Source: JAIVJM01 sp963816985 | Lineage (GTDB): Bacteria; Acidobacteriota; Blastocatellia; Pyrinomonadales; Pyrinomonadaceae | Reading direction: 5' to 3' | DNA length: 64,000 nucleotides | Assembly: GCA_963816985.1 (NCBI GenBank) | Contig: CAWFMF010000004.1 | Coordinates: 4,650,001 to 4,714,000 of the forward strand | Part shown: piece after piece, positions 55,650-64,000 of the stretch | Numbering within the stretch: position 1 is the first letter of the stretch | Layout of the letters: every line of letters starts with the position of its first letter | Position numbers and translations under genes: made by a program | The notes under the pieces: generated by a model | What the model was told of the DNA's origin: nothing | The model's database searches: none | Seen by the model: only the letters and a program-made list of their open reading frames with translations

Positions 55650-55654
55650 TGCTT

Positions 55655-56797
55655 ATGGGTTTCTCAACAACAGCCATTCACGCGGGGAACGAGCCCGACC
55701 CGACGACGGGTGCGGTGACCGTCCCGATTTACCAGACCTCGACGTACCAGCAGGAGGGCTTGGGCCGCCACAAGGGTTTCGAGTACGCGCGGACGCAGAA
55801 CCCGACGCGCGCGGCGATGGAGAAGAACATCGCGGCGCTCGAAGGCGCGAAGTACGGCTACGCCTTCGCGTCGGGGATGGCGGCGATTGACGCCACGCTC
55901 CGGCTCGTCAAAGGCGGCGAGCACGTCATCGTCTCCGACAACACCTACGGCGGCACGTTCCGCCTCTTCAGCCGCGTGCTCTCGCAGTACGGCGTCGAGT
56001 TCACGTTTGTGGACACGACCGACGCGGCGAACGTCGAGGCCGCGATTAAAGAGAACACGCGGATGGTCTTCGTCGAGACGCCGACGAACCCCGTGATGAT
56101 GGTCACGGACTTGCAGGCCGTCTCGGACGTGGCGCACCGCGCCGGGGCGCGCGTCGTCTGCGACAACACGTTCCTGTCGCCTTATCTTCAAAGACCGATG
56201 GAGTTCGGCGTGGACATCGTCGTCCACTCGACGACGAAATACCTGAACGGCCATTCGGACGGTGTGGGCGGCATCGTCGTCTTGAACGACGAGAAGGACG
56301 CCGAGTGGATTCAGTTCATCCAGAACAGCGTCGGGGCCATCATCTCGCCGTTCGACGCGTGGCTCGTCCTGCGCGGCACGAAGACTTTGGCGCTTCGCAT
56401 GGAGCAGCACGACGCTTCGGGCCGGAGGGTCGCGGCCTTCCTCGAAGAGCACCCGAAGGTGAAAATAGTTTATTACCCCGGCTCGGTCTCGCACCGCCAG
56501 CACGATTTGGCGAAGCGGCAGCAGAAGGGTTTCGGCGGGATGGTCTCGTTCGAGACGGGCTCGCTGGAAAACGCCCGCACTGTGCTAGAATCCGTCCGCC
56601 TTTGCACGCTGGCCGAGAGTTTGGGCGGCGTCGAGACACTGATTTCGCACCCGGCGACGATGACGCACGCCTCGGTGCTGCCCGAAACGCGCGCGCGGCT
56701 CGGCATCACGGACGGGCTGGTGCGCATCTCGGTCGGCGTCGAAGACGTGGAAGACATCATCGCCGACCTCGACCAGGCGCTCGACAAAATTCCGTAA
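55655..56797 (+). CDS. metB: Cystathionine gamma-synthase/lyase family protein
   Basis: A PLP enzyme of Cys/Met metabolism. The 380-residue protein has TTAIHAGNEPDPTTGAV, YARTQNPTRAAMEKNIAALE, the SxK-like HSTTKYLNGHSDG with the PLP lysine, FETGSLENARTVLESV and SLGGVETLISHPATMTHA, typical of the gamma-synthase/lyase group. With cysteine synthase (or cystathionine beta-synthase) next door it would act in transsulfuration; direction cannot be told from sequence. ATG 55655 has no ribosome binding site; a GTG lies two codons upstream. Repeat G is five bases before it. Confidence 0.92.
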   Translation: MGFSTTAIHAGNEPDPTTGAVTVPIYQTSTYQQEGLGRHKGFEYARTQNPTRAAMEKNIAALEGAKYGYAFASGMAAIDATLRLVKGGEHVIVSDNTYGGTFRLFSRVLSQYGVEFTFVDTTDAANVEAAIKENTRMVFVETPTNPVMMVTDLQAVSDVAHRAGARVVCDNTFLSPYLQRPMEFGVDIVVHSTTKYLNGHSDGVGGIVVLNDEKDAEWIQFIQNSVGAIISPFDAWLVLRGTKTLALRMEQHDASGRRVAAFLEEHPKVKIVYYPGSVSHRQHDLAKRQQKGFGGMVSFETGSLENARTVLESVRLCTLAESLGGVETLISHPATMTHASVLPETRARLGITDGLVRISVGVEDVEDIIADLDQALDKIP

Positions 56798-56878
56798 ATA
56801 GTAAATGGTCAATGGTGAACCGCAAGGCGTGACGAGCGGCATACGCTCTTTACCATTTGCCATTTACCATTTACTATT
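56797..56878. repeat. Heptad inverted repeat H (AAATGGT words)
   Basis: AATAGTAAATGGT (56797-56809) pairs with ACCATTTACTATT (56866-56878), 13 perfect bases. Further period-7 copies (CAATGGT; CATTTGC, CATTTAC) lie inside. It starts within the metB stop codon and ends 12 bases before the PP2C start. Confidence 0.9.
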
Positions 56879-56890
56879 CACCTCCTTCTT

Positions 56891-57844
56891 ATGATTCTAG
56901 AGGTTTACGCCAAAACGCACGTCGGACGCATCCGTTCGGGCAACGAGGACAACTTCCTTCTGCTCGACCTCTCCACGTCGAAGTCCTGGACGGGTTCGGA
57001 CGGCGAGGAGCCGCCCGCCGAGATGTGCCGCATCGAGGTCGGCCCCAAAGGCTTCGTGATGGTCGTCTCGGACGGGATGGGCGGCGCGCTCGCGGGCGAC
57101 GTGGCGAGCCGGATGGCCGTCGAGACCGTGCGCGACATGCTGACCGGCGTCGAGGAGAGAGAAGGCGAAGGCGCGGCTGAGGGCGACGAAGACGGGGCCG
57201 ACGCCTCGCTCGCCGAGTCCCTGCGCAACGCGACCGACTATGCCAACTTCGCCATCCACCGCAAGAGTCAGGACGACCCGCGCTGCAACGGCATGGGCGC
57301 GACCTTGACGGGCGCGGCGGTCAACGGCGACGGGCTCGCCTTCGTGCAGGTCGGCGACAGCCGCGGCTACGTCATCCGCGGCCAGCACATCCACCTCGCC
57401 ACCAAGGATCAGTCGCTCGTCCAACAGCTCGTGGACGTGGGCCAGATCAGCGAGCAGGAGGCCGAGACGCACATGTTCCGCAACGTCATCCTTCAGGCTC
57501 TCGGCGCGCAGCCCGAACTCTCGCCCGTCTCCGGCCACGTCCGCCTCTTCCGCGAAGACCTCGTGCTGCTCTGTAGCGACGGACTGTCGGGGAAACTCCG
57601 CTCCGAGGACATGCTCAACATCATCGCCGACTCGGACGGCGACCTCGCGCGCGCCTGCGCCGAACTCGTCGCCGAAGCCAACGCACGCGGCGGCGAAGAC
57701 AACATCACCGTCGTCCTCGCGCGGCTCACAGGCGAAGAGCTTCCCTCGCCCGACTCCGAAAGCCGCGTCACCATCGAGCTGACCACCCCCGACGCCGAAG
57801 ACTCTTTCAACCGCGACGACGACACGACCGAAAACCTCCGCTAA
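56891..57844 (+). CDS. PP2C-family Ser/Thr phosphatase (Stp-like)
   Basis: The 317-residue protein dephosphorylates Ser/Thr phosphoproteins. It has the PP2C motifs VGRIRSGNEDNF, MVVSDGMGGALAGDVAS, MGATLTGAAV, FVQVGDSRGYVIRG, DQSLVQQLVDVGQISEQEAE, LCSDGLSG, and GGEDNITVVLARL, with the metal aspartates in place. It has no membrane span, so it is cytosolic. Relatives sit beside Hanks kinases; the kinase here is 6 kb away on the other strand. No Shine-Dalgarno is visible before ATG 56891; the leader holds CACCTCC and repeat H. Confidence 0.94.
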   Translation: MILEVYAKTHVGRIRSGNEDNFLLLDLSTSKSWTGSDGEEPPAEMCRIEVGPKGFVMVVSDGMGGALAGDVASRMAVETVRDMLTGVEEREGEGAAEGDEDGADASLAESLRNATDYANFAIHRKSQDDPRCNGMGATLTGAAVNGDGLAFVQVGDSRGYVIRGQHIHLATKDQSLVQQLVDVGQISEQEAETHMFRNVILQALGAQPELSPVSGHVRLFREDLVLLCSDGLSGKLRSEDMLNIIADSDGDLARACAELVAEANARGGEDNITVVLARLTGEELPSPDSESRVTIELTTPDAEDSFNRDDDTTENLR

Positions 57845-57935
57845 AACTCCCCGCCGAACTTTAAACCCGCCCCCTTCGTTATCAAACGCGAGTGTCCCGG
57901 ACGCTCGATCCCCTTCCCTTGTGAGGTCTTAATAG

Positions 57936-58502
57936 ATGTTCTGTCCGAAGTGCAGCCAGCAGCAGGCATCCGACGAGGTGCGTTTCTGTTCGCGATGCGG
58001 TTTCCAGCTCGGCATCGTGAAGGCGGCCCTCGCCGCCGACGAGTCGCAAGTAACAAGCCCGCTCGCGCCACCCGCCGCCGCGCCCGCGCCCGTGCTCCCG
58101 CCTTCGAGGAAGCAGAGGGACAAGACCGTGGGCGCTTTCCTCATGTTCTTCGTCGCGCTCTTAGTGGTGGTCGGGACCCTCGACGCGCCGCCCGACAACG
58201 AAGCGCCCGTCATCATCCTGATATGCTGGTGGGTCGTGCTGACCTTCCTCCTCAACGTCCGCCCGCTCTGGCGCTACTTCTTCGGCAAGGAAGACTCGGC
58301 CATCTCGGCCCTCGCGCGGAAGGGCAAGCGCGGCATCTTCCGGCGGGGCGCGCCCGCGCAGGAGCAGCAACCGCAAGCCCTTCCCCCGGCCTACAGCGTC
58401 CCCGTCACGAGCGTCGGCGTGCGCCATCCCATCAACACCGCCGAGGTCGTCCGCCCGCCGAGCGTCACCGAAGGGACGACGAACCTCCTCGACAAAAAAT
58501 GA
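57936..58502 (+). CDS. Zinc-ribbon membrane protein
   Basis: The 188-residue protein starts with a double CxxC ribbon (MFCPKCSQQQASDEVRFCSRCGFQ). A Pro/Ala linker leads to two membrane spans (about 67-84 and 90-106). The C-terminal part is Pro-rich and polar. GAGG lies nine bases before the start. Such ribbon-plus-membrane proteins are common in acidobacteria, and I cannot assign a function. A strong hairpin terminator follows directly. Confidence 0.75.
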   Translation: MFCPKCSQQQASDEVRFCSRCGFQLGIVKAALAADESQVTSPLAPPAAAPAPVLPPSRKQRDKTVGAFLMFFVALLVVVGTLDAPPDNEAPVIILICWWVVLTFLLNVRPLWRYFFGKEDSAISALARKGKRGIFRRGAPAQEQQPQALPPAYSVPVTSVGVRHPINTAEVVRPPSVTEGTTNLLDKK

Positions 58503-58530
58503 GGGGGACGCGCGCGTTGCGTTCCCCCTC
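58501..58530. terminator. Bidirectional hairpin terminator
   Basis: GAGGGGGACGC (58501-58511) faces GCGTTCCCCCTC (58519-58530), with one unpaired base. It starts in the stop of the zinc-ribbon gene, and the convergent PQQ-repeat gene ends 30 bases later, so it may serve both. Confidence 0.75.
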
Positions 58531-58560
58531 CAGCTTGAGACTCGCCGCTTTGCCTTCGGC

Positions 58561-59796
58561 CTATCTCTTCTGTCTCACGTCGAAGTCGTAAATCGTGTCC
58601 TGGTCGCGCAGGTAGAGGTGCCCGCCCGCGACTACGGGGTGCGTCCACGTCGGCAAGGAGTCCTGCGGGATGCTGAAGCGCCCCTTCTCGCGGTAGCCTT
58701 CCGGCGTCGCCTCGACGAGCCCGACGACGCCGTTCTCGCTCAGGCAGTAGAGGTGCCCGTCGGCGAAGACGACCGAGCCCTTGCCGACGCTCCGGTCGCG
58801 CCACGCGATCTCGCCCGTGTCGAAGTTCATGGCCGTCAGGATGCCGCCCGAAAAGCCGTAGAGGTGGTCGCCGATGAGGACGGAGCTGCTGTGGTGGTTG
58901 CGCATGTCCTTCGTGAAGTAGACCTCGCGCGCCGCGACCGCGCCGCCCGCCCCCGGCTTCAGCTCGACGAGCCCGCCGCCGTTCCCGTAATCCGAAGAGA
59001 CCCACACGCGGTTGCCGCGCACGACGGGCGTCGCCGCGTTGGCCACGTCGTTCGCCGCGCGCGGGTACTCCCACAAAAGTTTCCCGTCCGAGAGGTCGAG
59101 CCCGACGACGCGCGTGTGCGTGAAGAAGACGACCTGCGTCTTGCCGCCGACTTCCACCGGCATCGCCGACGAGTAACCGGAGCGGTCGCTCTGGCTCTTC
59201 CAGATGAGCGAGCCGTCCTTCTTGTTGAGCGCGACGACCGACGCGCCGGGGCCGCCCGCGTTCACCAAGAGCTTCTCGCCCATGACGAGCGGCGACTCGC
59301 TGATGCCCCACGTGATGTTCGACCCGCCGAACTTTTGCAGGACGTTCATTGACCAGACGAGCTTCCCCGTCTTCGCGTCAATCGCCGAGAGGTCGCCGCC
59401 GCCGCCGAGCGAGTAGACCCGCCCGCCCTCGACCGTCGGCGTGCCGCGCGGGCCGTCGCCCCGGTCGTTCTTGAAGGCCGTGCCGTGCGCCGTCGCCCAA
59501 GCCTCCTTGCCGCTCGCAAGGTCGAGGGCGATGACGAACTCGCGCTCGCCGCGCAGGCCCAACGTGTACATCACCCCGTCCGAGATGGCGACCGAAGAGT
59601 AGCCGCGCCCCGCGCCCGTGAGCTTCCTGACGAGCGGCGGCCCCTCTTTGGGCCACTGCTTGAGGAGCCCCGTCTCCTTCGAGATGCCGTCGCGGTTCGG
59701 CCCGCGCCACTGCGGCCACTGCGCCGACGCGACGGTGGATAAGCATGAGAGCAGAACCAACAAAAGGACTGCGGCCTTGACGCTCGATCTCTTCAT
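58561..59796 (-). CDS. Exported PQQ-repeat beta-propeller protein
   Basis: ATG 59796 follows AAGGAGAT by eight bases and opens a signal peptide (MKRSSVKAAVLLLVLL, to about residue 27). The roughly 411-residue protein has many PQQ/beta-propeller repeats (QWPQWRGPNRDGIS, DLASGKEAW, DAKTGKLVWSM, KKDGSLIWKS, DLSDGKLLWEY, NFDTGEIAW). It lacks PQQ-dehydrogenase catalytic motifs, so it is a BamB-like or scaffold-type propeller, possibly in the periplasm. The longer upstream frame is discarded. It converges with the zinc-ribbon gene. Confidence 0.88.
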   Translation of the reverse strand: MKRSSVKAAVLLLVLLSCLSTVASAQWPQWRGPNRDGISKETGLLKQWPKEGPPLVRKLTGAGRGYSSVAISDGVMYTLGLRGEREFVIALDLASGKEAWATAHGTAFKNDRGDGPRGTPTVEGGRVYSLGGGGDLSAIDAKTGKLVWSMNVLQKFGGSNITWGISESPLVMGEKLLVNAGGPGASVVALNKKDGSLIWKSQSDRSGYSSAMPVEVGGKTQVVFFTHTRVVGLDLSDGKLLWEYPRAANDVANAATPVVRGNRVWVSSDYGNGGGLVELKPGAGGAVAAREVYFTKDMRNHHSSSVLIGDHLYGFSGGILTAMNFDTGEIAWRDRSVGKGSVVFADGHLYCLSENGVVGLVEATPEGYREKGRFSIPQDSLPTWTHPVVAGGHLYLRDQDTIYDFDVRQKR

Positions 59797-60100
59797 CTTC
59801 GGAAATCTCCTTCGCGTGAATGTTGGCGGCGGGCGATGCCTGTCGAAATTAAGGCGCGGGCCGGAAGGGCTCGCGGCCCGGCGGTTGTGTGTCTCCGAAC
59901 AGGCCGTCATTATAACGACGCGCCCGCAGACCGGATGTAAAAAATTGCAAAATTATCGCGGCGCGAACGAAGTGAGGGTGGCCTGCGCGGAGTCTACGAT
60001 TCTGGATTATTATCCGCGGCTGCGAATTCAAGATTGAGCGAGGAGTAACGGCGGGCAGGGACAAGCGCGGCCCCTATAGTCATCATCCGCGCCGAAGACT

Positions 60101-60613
60101 TCACGACTCGCCCTCGCCGCTCTCCGTCGGCAGCTCGCGCGCCCGCCAGTCGGGCAGAGAGCTGACGCGGCGGACGTAGATCGAAGCGCCTTGCAGCCTC
60201 TCGACGACGACGCGCTCGCCCGCTTCGAGCGGCTCTTCGCCCTCCGCCGGGTAGGCCGTCCAGACCGAGCCGAAGACCTTCACCGCGCCCTCCTGCATCG
60301 CCCCGCCGCTCGAAGTGACGACCGTCCCGACCTGCCCCGGCATCGAGTCCGCCCCGAACTTGCGGCCCGAAGGCTCGCCCTCCTTCGTGAAGTAGTTGAC
60401 GAAGATCGTGCGCGAGAGCGCCGTCAGCACGACCGAGACGACCATGAAGACGAGGAACTGGAGCGGGAGGCTGACGCCGAGGATGCCGGCGAGCGCGGCG
60501 GCGAGCGCGCCGACGCCGAACCAGAGCAGGACGAAGCCGGGCGTGAAGATTTCGGCGATGATGAGCAGCACGCCGAAGATCGTCCACAGAATCCATGCCA
60601 GTTGTTGATTCAT
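60101..60613 (-). CDS. nfeD: NfeD-family membrane protein
   Basis: The 170-residue protein has three or four membrane spans (LAWILWTIFGVLLIIAEI, LLWFGVGALAAALAGIL, FLVFMVVSVVLTAL), then the soluble OB-fold domain typical of NfeD (GQVGTVVTSSGGAMQEGAVKV, and LEAGERVVVERLQGASIYV). NfeD proteins often accompany stomatin-like proteins or membrane proteases; none is encoded next door here. It starts 9 bases after the stop of the zinc-ribbon gene at 60623 on the same strand. Confidence 0.92.
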   Translation of the reverse strand: MNQQLAWILWTIFGVLLIIAEIFTPGFVLLWFGVGALAAALAGILGVSLPLQFLVFMVVSVVLTALSRTIFVNYFTKEGEPSGRKFGADSMPGQVGTVVTSSGGAMQEGAVKVFGSVWTAYPAEGEEPLEAGERVVVERLQGASIYVRRVSSLPDWRARELPTESGEGES

Positions 60614-60622
60614 CTCTGTGTG

Positions 60623-61114
60623 TCACGCTCCCGGCGCGGGGCCGCAGCAGGTTCGAGCAGGCTCGGTCGTCCGCTCCGTCACGCTCCGCACTTCGGCGAA
60701 GGGCGCGGTGTCAGCTTCCGGCAGAGCGCGCGCGGCGTCGGCCTTCGAGTCGAGCACGCCCTGCTCTTTCAACTTGCCTTCGCGCGCGAGCCGCAGCCGC
60801 CGCGCCAGCCTCATGCCGATGATGAAGTTCGTGAGCTGCCACGCGGCGATGGAGATCAGGAAACTGGCCGCGAGGTATGCTGACCAGATCGCGTTCGGGT
60901 TCCCGACGTGCGTCGTGTAGATAGCTATCGCGGCAGCAAGCGCGAAGACGCCGCTCAAGACGGTGAAGATGTTCATCACCTTCAAGTGCTGCTGCGGCGA
61001 GTCCGCGCCGTGCCCTCTTTCGCCGGGGCCTTTGACCTCCGGTATCCACACGCCGCAACGCTTACAGAAAGCCTTCGCCTGCTGCTCGCCCGCACCGCAA
61101 CCCGGACAGAACAT
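60623..61114 (-). CDS. Zinc-ribbon membrane protein, second copy of this architecture
   Basis: The 163-residue protein starts MFCPGCGAGEQQ with two CxxC pairs (CPGC, CKRC) and has two membrane spans (about 51-68 and 80-98). A cytosolic tail has TCCG near the C-terminus. It is unrelated in detail to the zinc-ribbon gene at 57936 but has the same plan. It sits directly upstream of nfeD and 13 bases after the proline dehydrogenase stop. Confidence 0.75.
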   Translation of the reverse strand: MFCPGCGAGEQQAKAFCKRCGVWIPEVKGPGERGHGADSPQQHLKVMNIFTVLSGVFALAAAIAIYTTHVGNPNAIWSAYLAASFLISIAAWQLTNFIIGMRLARRLRLAREGKLKEQGVLDSKADAARALPEADTAPFAEVRSVTERTTEPARTCCGPAPGA

Positions 61115-61127
61115 GACCTCATCCTCC

Positions 61128-62047
<920 letters not shown>

Positions 62048-62198
62048 TATCTTGTTCGTTCGTCCAAATGTTTGGGCCTTCAGCCGGGGCGGATGCGGGT
62101 GCTGCTGCGCGCCGCGACGCGTGTGGTATGCTTGGCCGCGTTTGACCCCTCGCCGGTTTTCATCAAGCCATCTAACGGAGAATCTTTAAGCCGCCGAA

Positions 62199-62534
62199 GT
62201 GCGCTGGAAACTGCTCATCATCGCCTCCGTGCTCGCCGCCCTCGTGGGCGCGGGCGCGAGCCTCGCCGCGTTGCGCTACGGGTTCGGGCGCGGAGTCTTC
62301 AACGGCTGGGCCGCCGCCTCGACCCTCCTGCTCCCGCTCGCGGCGACCACCTACGCCAGCATCTTCGTCTACCGCCGCACGTCCCGCAGGCGCGCGCTTC
62401 AGGCGGCGGCGACGGCGATGCTCTCACTCATGCTGACGCTCGCCGCCCTCGTCGCGGCATCGTTCTTCTTCGGCAGCGCGCCGCTCGACCCGGACGCTCT
62501 GCCGCTGCCCCGAACCGTCGCGACTCTCGTTTAA
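62199..62534 (+). CDS. Small membrane protein of unknown function
   Basis: The 111-residue protein starts with GTG 62199. It has three hydrophobic spans (about 4-24, 35-55 and 70-92) separated by short loops, with an Arg-rich loop (YRRTSRRRA). No domain is recognised. It is divergent from proline dehydrogenase with 150 bases between, and convergent with the HD gene across repeat I. Confidence 0.6.
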   Translation: MRWKLLIIASVLAALVGAGASLAALRYGFGRGVFNGWAAASTLLLPLAATTYASIFVYRRTSRRRALQAAATAMLSLMLTLAALVAASFFFGSAPLDPDALPLPRTVATLV

Positions 62535-62558
62535 TCCGACCCAGAATAACAGAAAAGC

Positions 62559-62625
62559 AAGGACTGAGGACTGAGGACTGAGTTTCTGAGTCCGACACAG
62601 TTTTCAGTCTTAGTCCTCAGAACTA
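62559..62625. repeat. Heptad inverted repeat I (GGACTGA words)
   Basis: The left arm (about 62559-62584) has three GGACTGA copies in tandem. The right arm (62604-62625, TCAGTCTTAGTCCTCAGA) pairs with it imperfectly, with one slip. The right arm lies inside the 3' end of the convergent HD gene and supplies its stop (TAA at 62612-62610) and last residues. Confidence 0.82.
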
Positions 62626-63197
62626 TTGCTCCCCTTCAGCCCTATCCTGTCCTGCACGGGCTTGAGCGCCTCGATGACGAAGCGGAAGTGCTCGTCCGCC
62701 TCGACGCCCAACTCGGCGACGCCCTGACGGATGTCGTCGCGGTTGACGGAGCGCGCGAAGGCTTTGTCCTTCAACTTCTTTTTGACGGACGAGACTTCGA
62801 GGTCGTCCAAGCTCTTCGACGGGCGGACGAGCGCGCAGGCGACGAGGAAGCCGCACAGTTCGTCGGTCGCGAAGAGCGCCTGCGCCAGCCGCGTGTCGCG
62901 CGGCACTCCCGTATAGGTCGCGTGGCCCATGATGGCCCGGATGATGCGGTCGGAGTAGCCGCGCCCGCAGAGTATGTTCGCGCCCTTGTACGGGTGCTCC
63001 TCCATCGTCGGGAACATCTCGTAGTCGAAGTCGTGGAGCATCCCCGTGATGCCCCACTCATCCACGTCCTCATCGGGGCCGCCGTAGTGCGGCGCGCAGG
63101 CGCGCATCGCCGCCTCGACCGCGAGCGCGTGCTGCCGCAGGCTCTTCCCCTTCGTGTACTCGCACAGCAACTCCCAGGCGTCCTGTCGGTCGGGCAT
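62610..63197 (-). CDS. HD-domain hydrolase-like protein
   Basis: The 195-residue protein has an HD fold: LRQHALAVEAAM (first His), GMLHDFDYE (His-Asp), GHATYTGVPR (later His) and ATDELCGF (last Asp). HD proteins are metal phosphohydrolases for nucleotides or other phosphates; the substrate is not known. The final residues (SSED) are encoded by repeat I, so the C-terminus was probably altered by it. The start is ATG 63197. Confidence 0.85.
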   Translation of the reverse strand: MPDRQDAWELLCEYTKGKSLRQHALAVEAAMRACAPHYGGPDEDVDEWGITGMLHDFDYEMFPTMEEHPYKGANILCGRGYSDRIIRAIMGHATYTGVPRDTRLAQALFATDELCGFLVACALVRPSKSLDDLEVSSVKKKLKDKAFARSVNRDDIRQGVAELGVEADEHFRFVIEALKPVQDRIGLKGSNSSED

Positions 63198-63357
63198 GAA
63201 GGGCTCTCCTCTTTAGAAGTGCGACGAATGTTTCCGGAGGGCTAGTTTCTCACGACCGAGCCCGGCTTTCAAAACGACTTCAGGGGGAGATGCTTGCCGC
63301 CGTTTTCTCCATCAACTACAATGGCGACTGAGCAGTCCACGCCGTCGTTTTCTGAAG

Positions 63358-64000
63358 ATGAAACCCTTTCTCTACGCAGCTCTGGCGGGTTACGTCGTCG
63401 CCGCCATCCACGCCGTCCTGGCCTTCGTCAACAAGCGGCGGGCCGCCGAGCGCATCACCTTCTACTCGCTGGTCGGCGGCTTCGTCGCGCACACGCTGGC
63501 GATCATCATTGACTGGGTGCGCGACGGCCACTACCCGCTCTTCCACCTTCAGGAGACGATCTCTTTTCTGGCGTGGACGCTCGTCGTCGTCTACGCTCTG
63601 GTCGCCTCGCGCTACGCGGTGCAGGCGCTCGGCGCGTTCCTCCTCCCGGTCATCTCGCTTCTGGTCTTCGCCGCGCAGGTCGTGCGCGGGAGCGAGAGTC
63701 TGGACGCGAGCCGCGTGACGGACGGAGGGGCGGCGTGGCTCTTCCCCGTCCACACGACGCTGCTCTTGTTCGCCTACTCGTCCTTCTTCGTCGCCTTCGC
63801 GGCGAGCGTGATGTATCTCTGGCAGGAGCGCGAGCTGAGGCTGAAGAAGTTCGGGGCCTTCTTCCACCGCCTGCCGTCCTTGACGACCGTGGACGACATC
63901 GCCTCGACCGCCGCGAGCGTCGGCTTCACGCTCCTCACGCTCGGCATCGTGACGGGCGTCATCTGGTCGCAGGCGCGCAGCGGTCGCATCTGGCACAACG
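63358..64000 (+). CDS. ccsA: CcsA/HemX-type cytochrome c assembly protein (3' end outside window)
   Basis: About 214 codons are visible, beginning at ATG 63358. The product is a string of membrane helices of the CcsA/CycK family (AGYVVAAIHAVLAFV, LFHLQETISFLAWTLVVVYAL, LFPVHTTLLLFAYSSFFVAF and LTLGIVTGVIWSQ). CcsA delivers haem to the c-type cytochrome ligase. The diagnostic haem-binding Trp-rich segment lies beyond the window edge, so HemX or CcmC-like relatives cannot be ruled out. Confidence 0.85.
   Translation, partial: MKPFLYAALAGYVVAAIHAVLAFVNKRRAAERITFYSLVGGFVAHTLAIIIDWVRDGHYPLFHLQETISFLAWTLVVVYALVASRYAVQALGAFLLPVISLLVFAAQVVRGSESLDASRVTDGGAAWLFPVHTTLLLFAYSSFFVAFAASVMYLWQERELRLKKFGAFFHRLPSLTTVDDIASTAASVGFTLLTLGIVTGVIWSQARSGRIWHN

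Overview
The window is about 64 kb of GC-rich chromosomal DNA. It has no plasmid, phage or transposase genes, and I saw no tRNA or rRNA. I infer an Acidobacteriota genome, probably of the Blastocatellia type. The reasons are three very large Oar-like TonB-dependent proteins (an N-terminal carboxypeptidase-regulatory domain, then plug and barrel, with no SusD partner), a Gram-negative Kdo pathway, an abundance of secreted amidohydrolases and serine hydrolases, and a high density of palindromic intergenic repeats. The assignment rests on gene content only. At least three genes (OsmC family, GlcD part of a GlcD-GlcE fusion, proline dehydrogenase) are cut by single-base shifts whose removal restores family sequence, so residual assembly indels are likely.

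Layout. 1-8 kb: a secreted protein with a duplicated domain (cut by the window edge), an OsmC protein, a lytic transglycosylase, two unknown surface or membrane proteins, a VKOR/DsbA-like disulfide pair and a methyltransferase. 8-12 kb: a minus-strand operon of exported YtcJ-type amidohydrolase, GltS glutamate symporter and class-A-like serine hydrolase. 12-18 kb: fused GlcD-GlcE plus GlcF (glycolate oxidase) and NagA. 18-32 kb: three Oar-like receptors interleaved with a GHL10-type glycosidase and an N-acyl-D-amino-acid deacylase. 32-44 kb: an S1/P1 nuclease, then a cell-wall recycling cluster (serine hydrolase-NamZ fusion, NagZ, SSS symporter, HAD hydrolase, MurQ, BadF-type sugar kinase) with a divergent LysR regulator. 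45-54 kb: Kdo genes kdsC, kdsA and kdsB with pyrG (CTP supply), a degenerate M1 peptidase-TPR protein and a Ser/Thr kinase-TPR protein. 54-58 kb: cysteine synthase, a cystathionine gamma-synthase/lyase, a PP2C phosphatase and a zinc-ribbon membrane protein. 58-64 kb: a PQQ-repeat protein, NfeD, a second zinc-ribbon membrane protein, proline dehydrogenase, a small membrane protein, an HD protein and the start of a CcsA-type cytochrome c assembly protein.

How the genes fit together. NamZ and NagZ would trim MurNAc and GlcNAc ends from peptidoglycan. The symporter may import the sugars, the BadF-type kinase may phosphorylate them, MurQ converts MurNAc-6-P to GlcNAc-6-P, and NagA deacetylates it. 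With the D-amino-acid deacylase, GltS, the nuclease and the Oar receptors this looks like a lifestyle of scavenging cell-wall and other macromolecular debris.

The most unusual signal is non-coding. At least nine intergenic gaps are filled by inverted repeats whose arms are 7-bp tandem repeats, a different heptamer in most places. They run right up to, or into, the flanking start and stop codons, and the genes starting just after them lack a visible Shine-Dalgarno sequence. Two further families of long palindromes (a 220-bp nested element in two copies, and a 31-bp-arm element) are also present.
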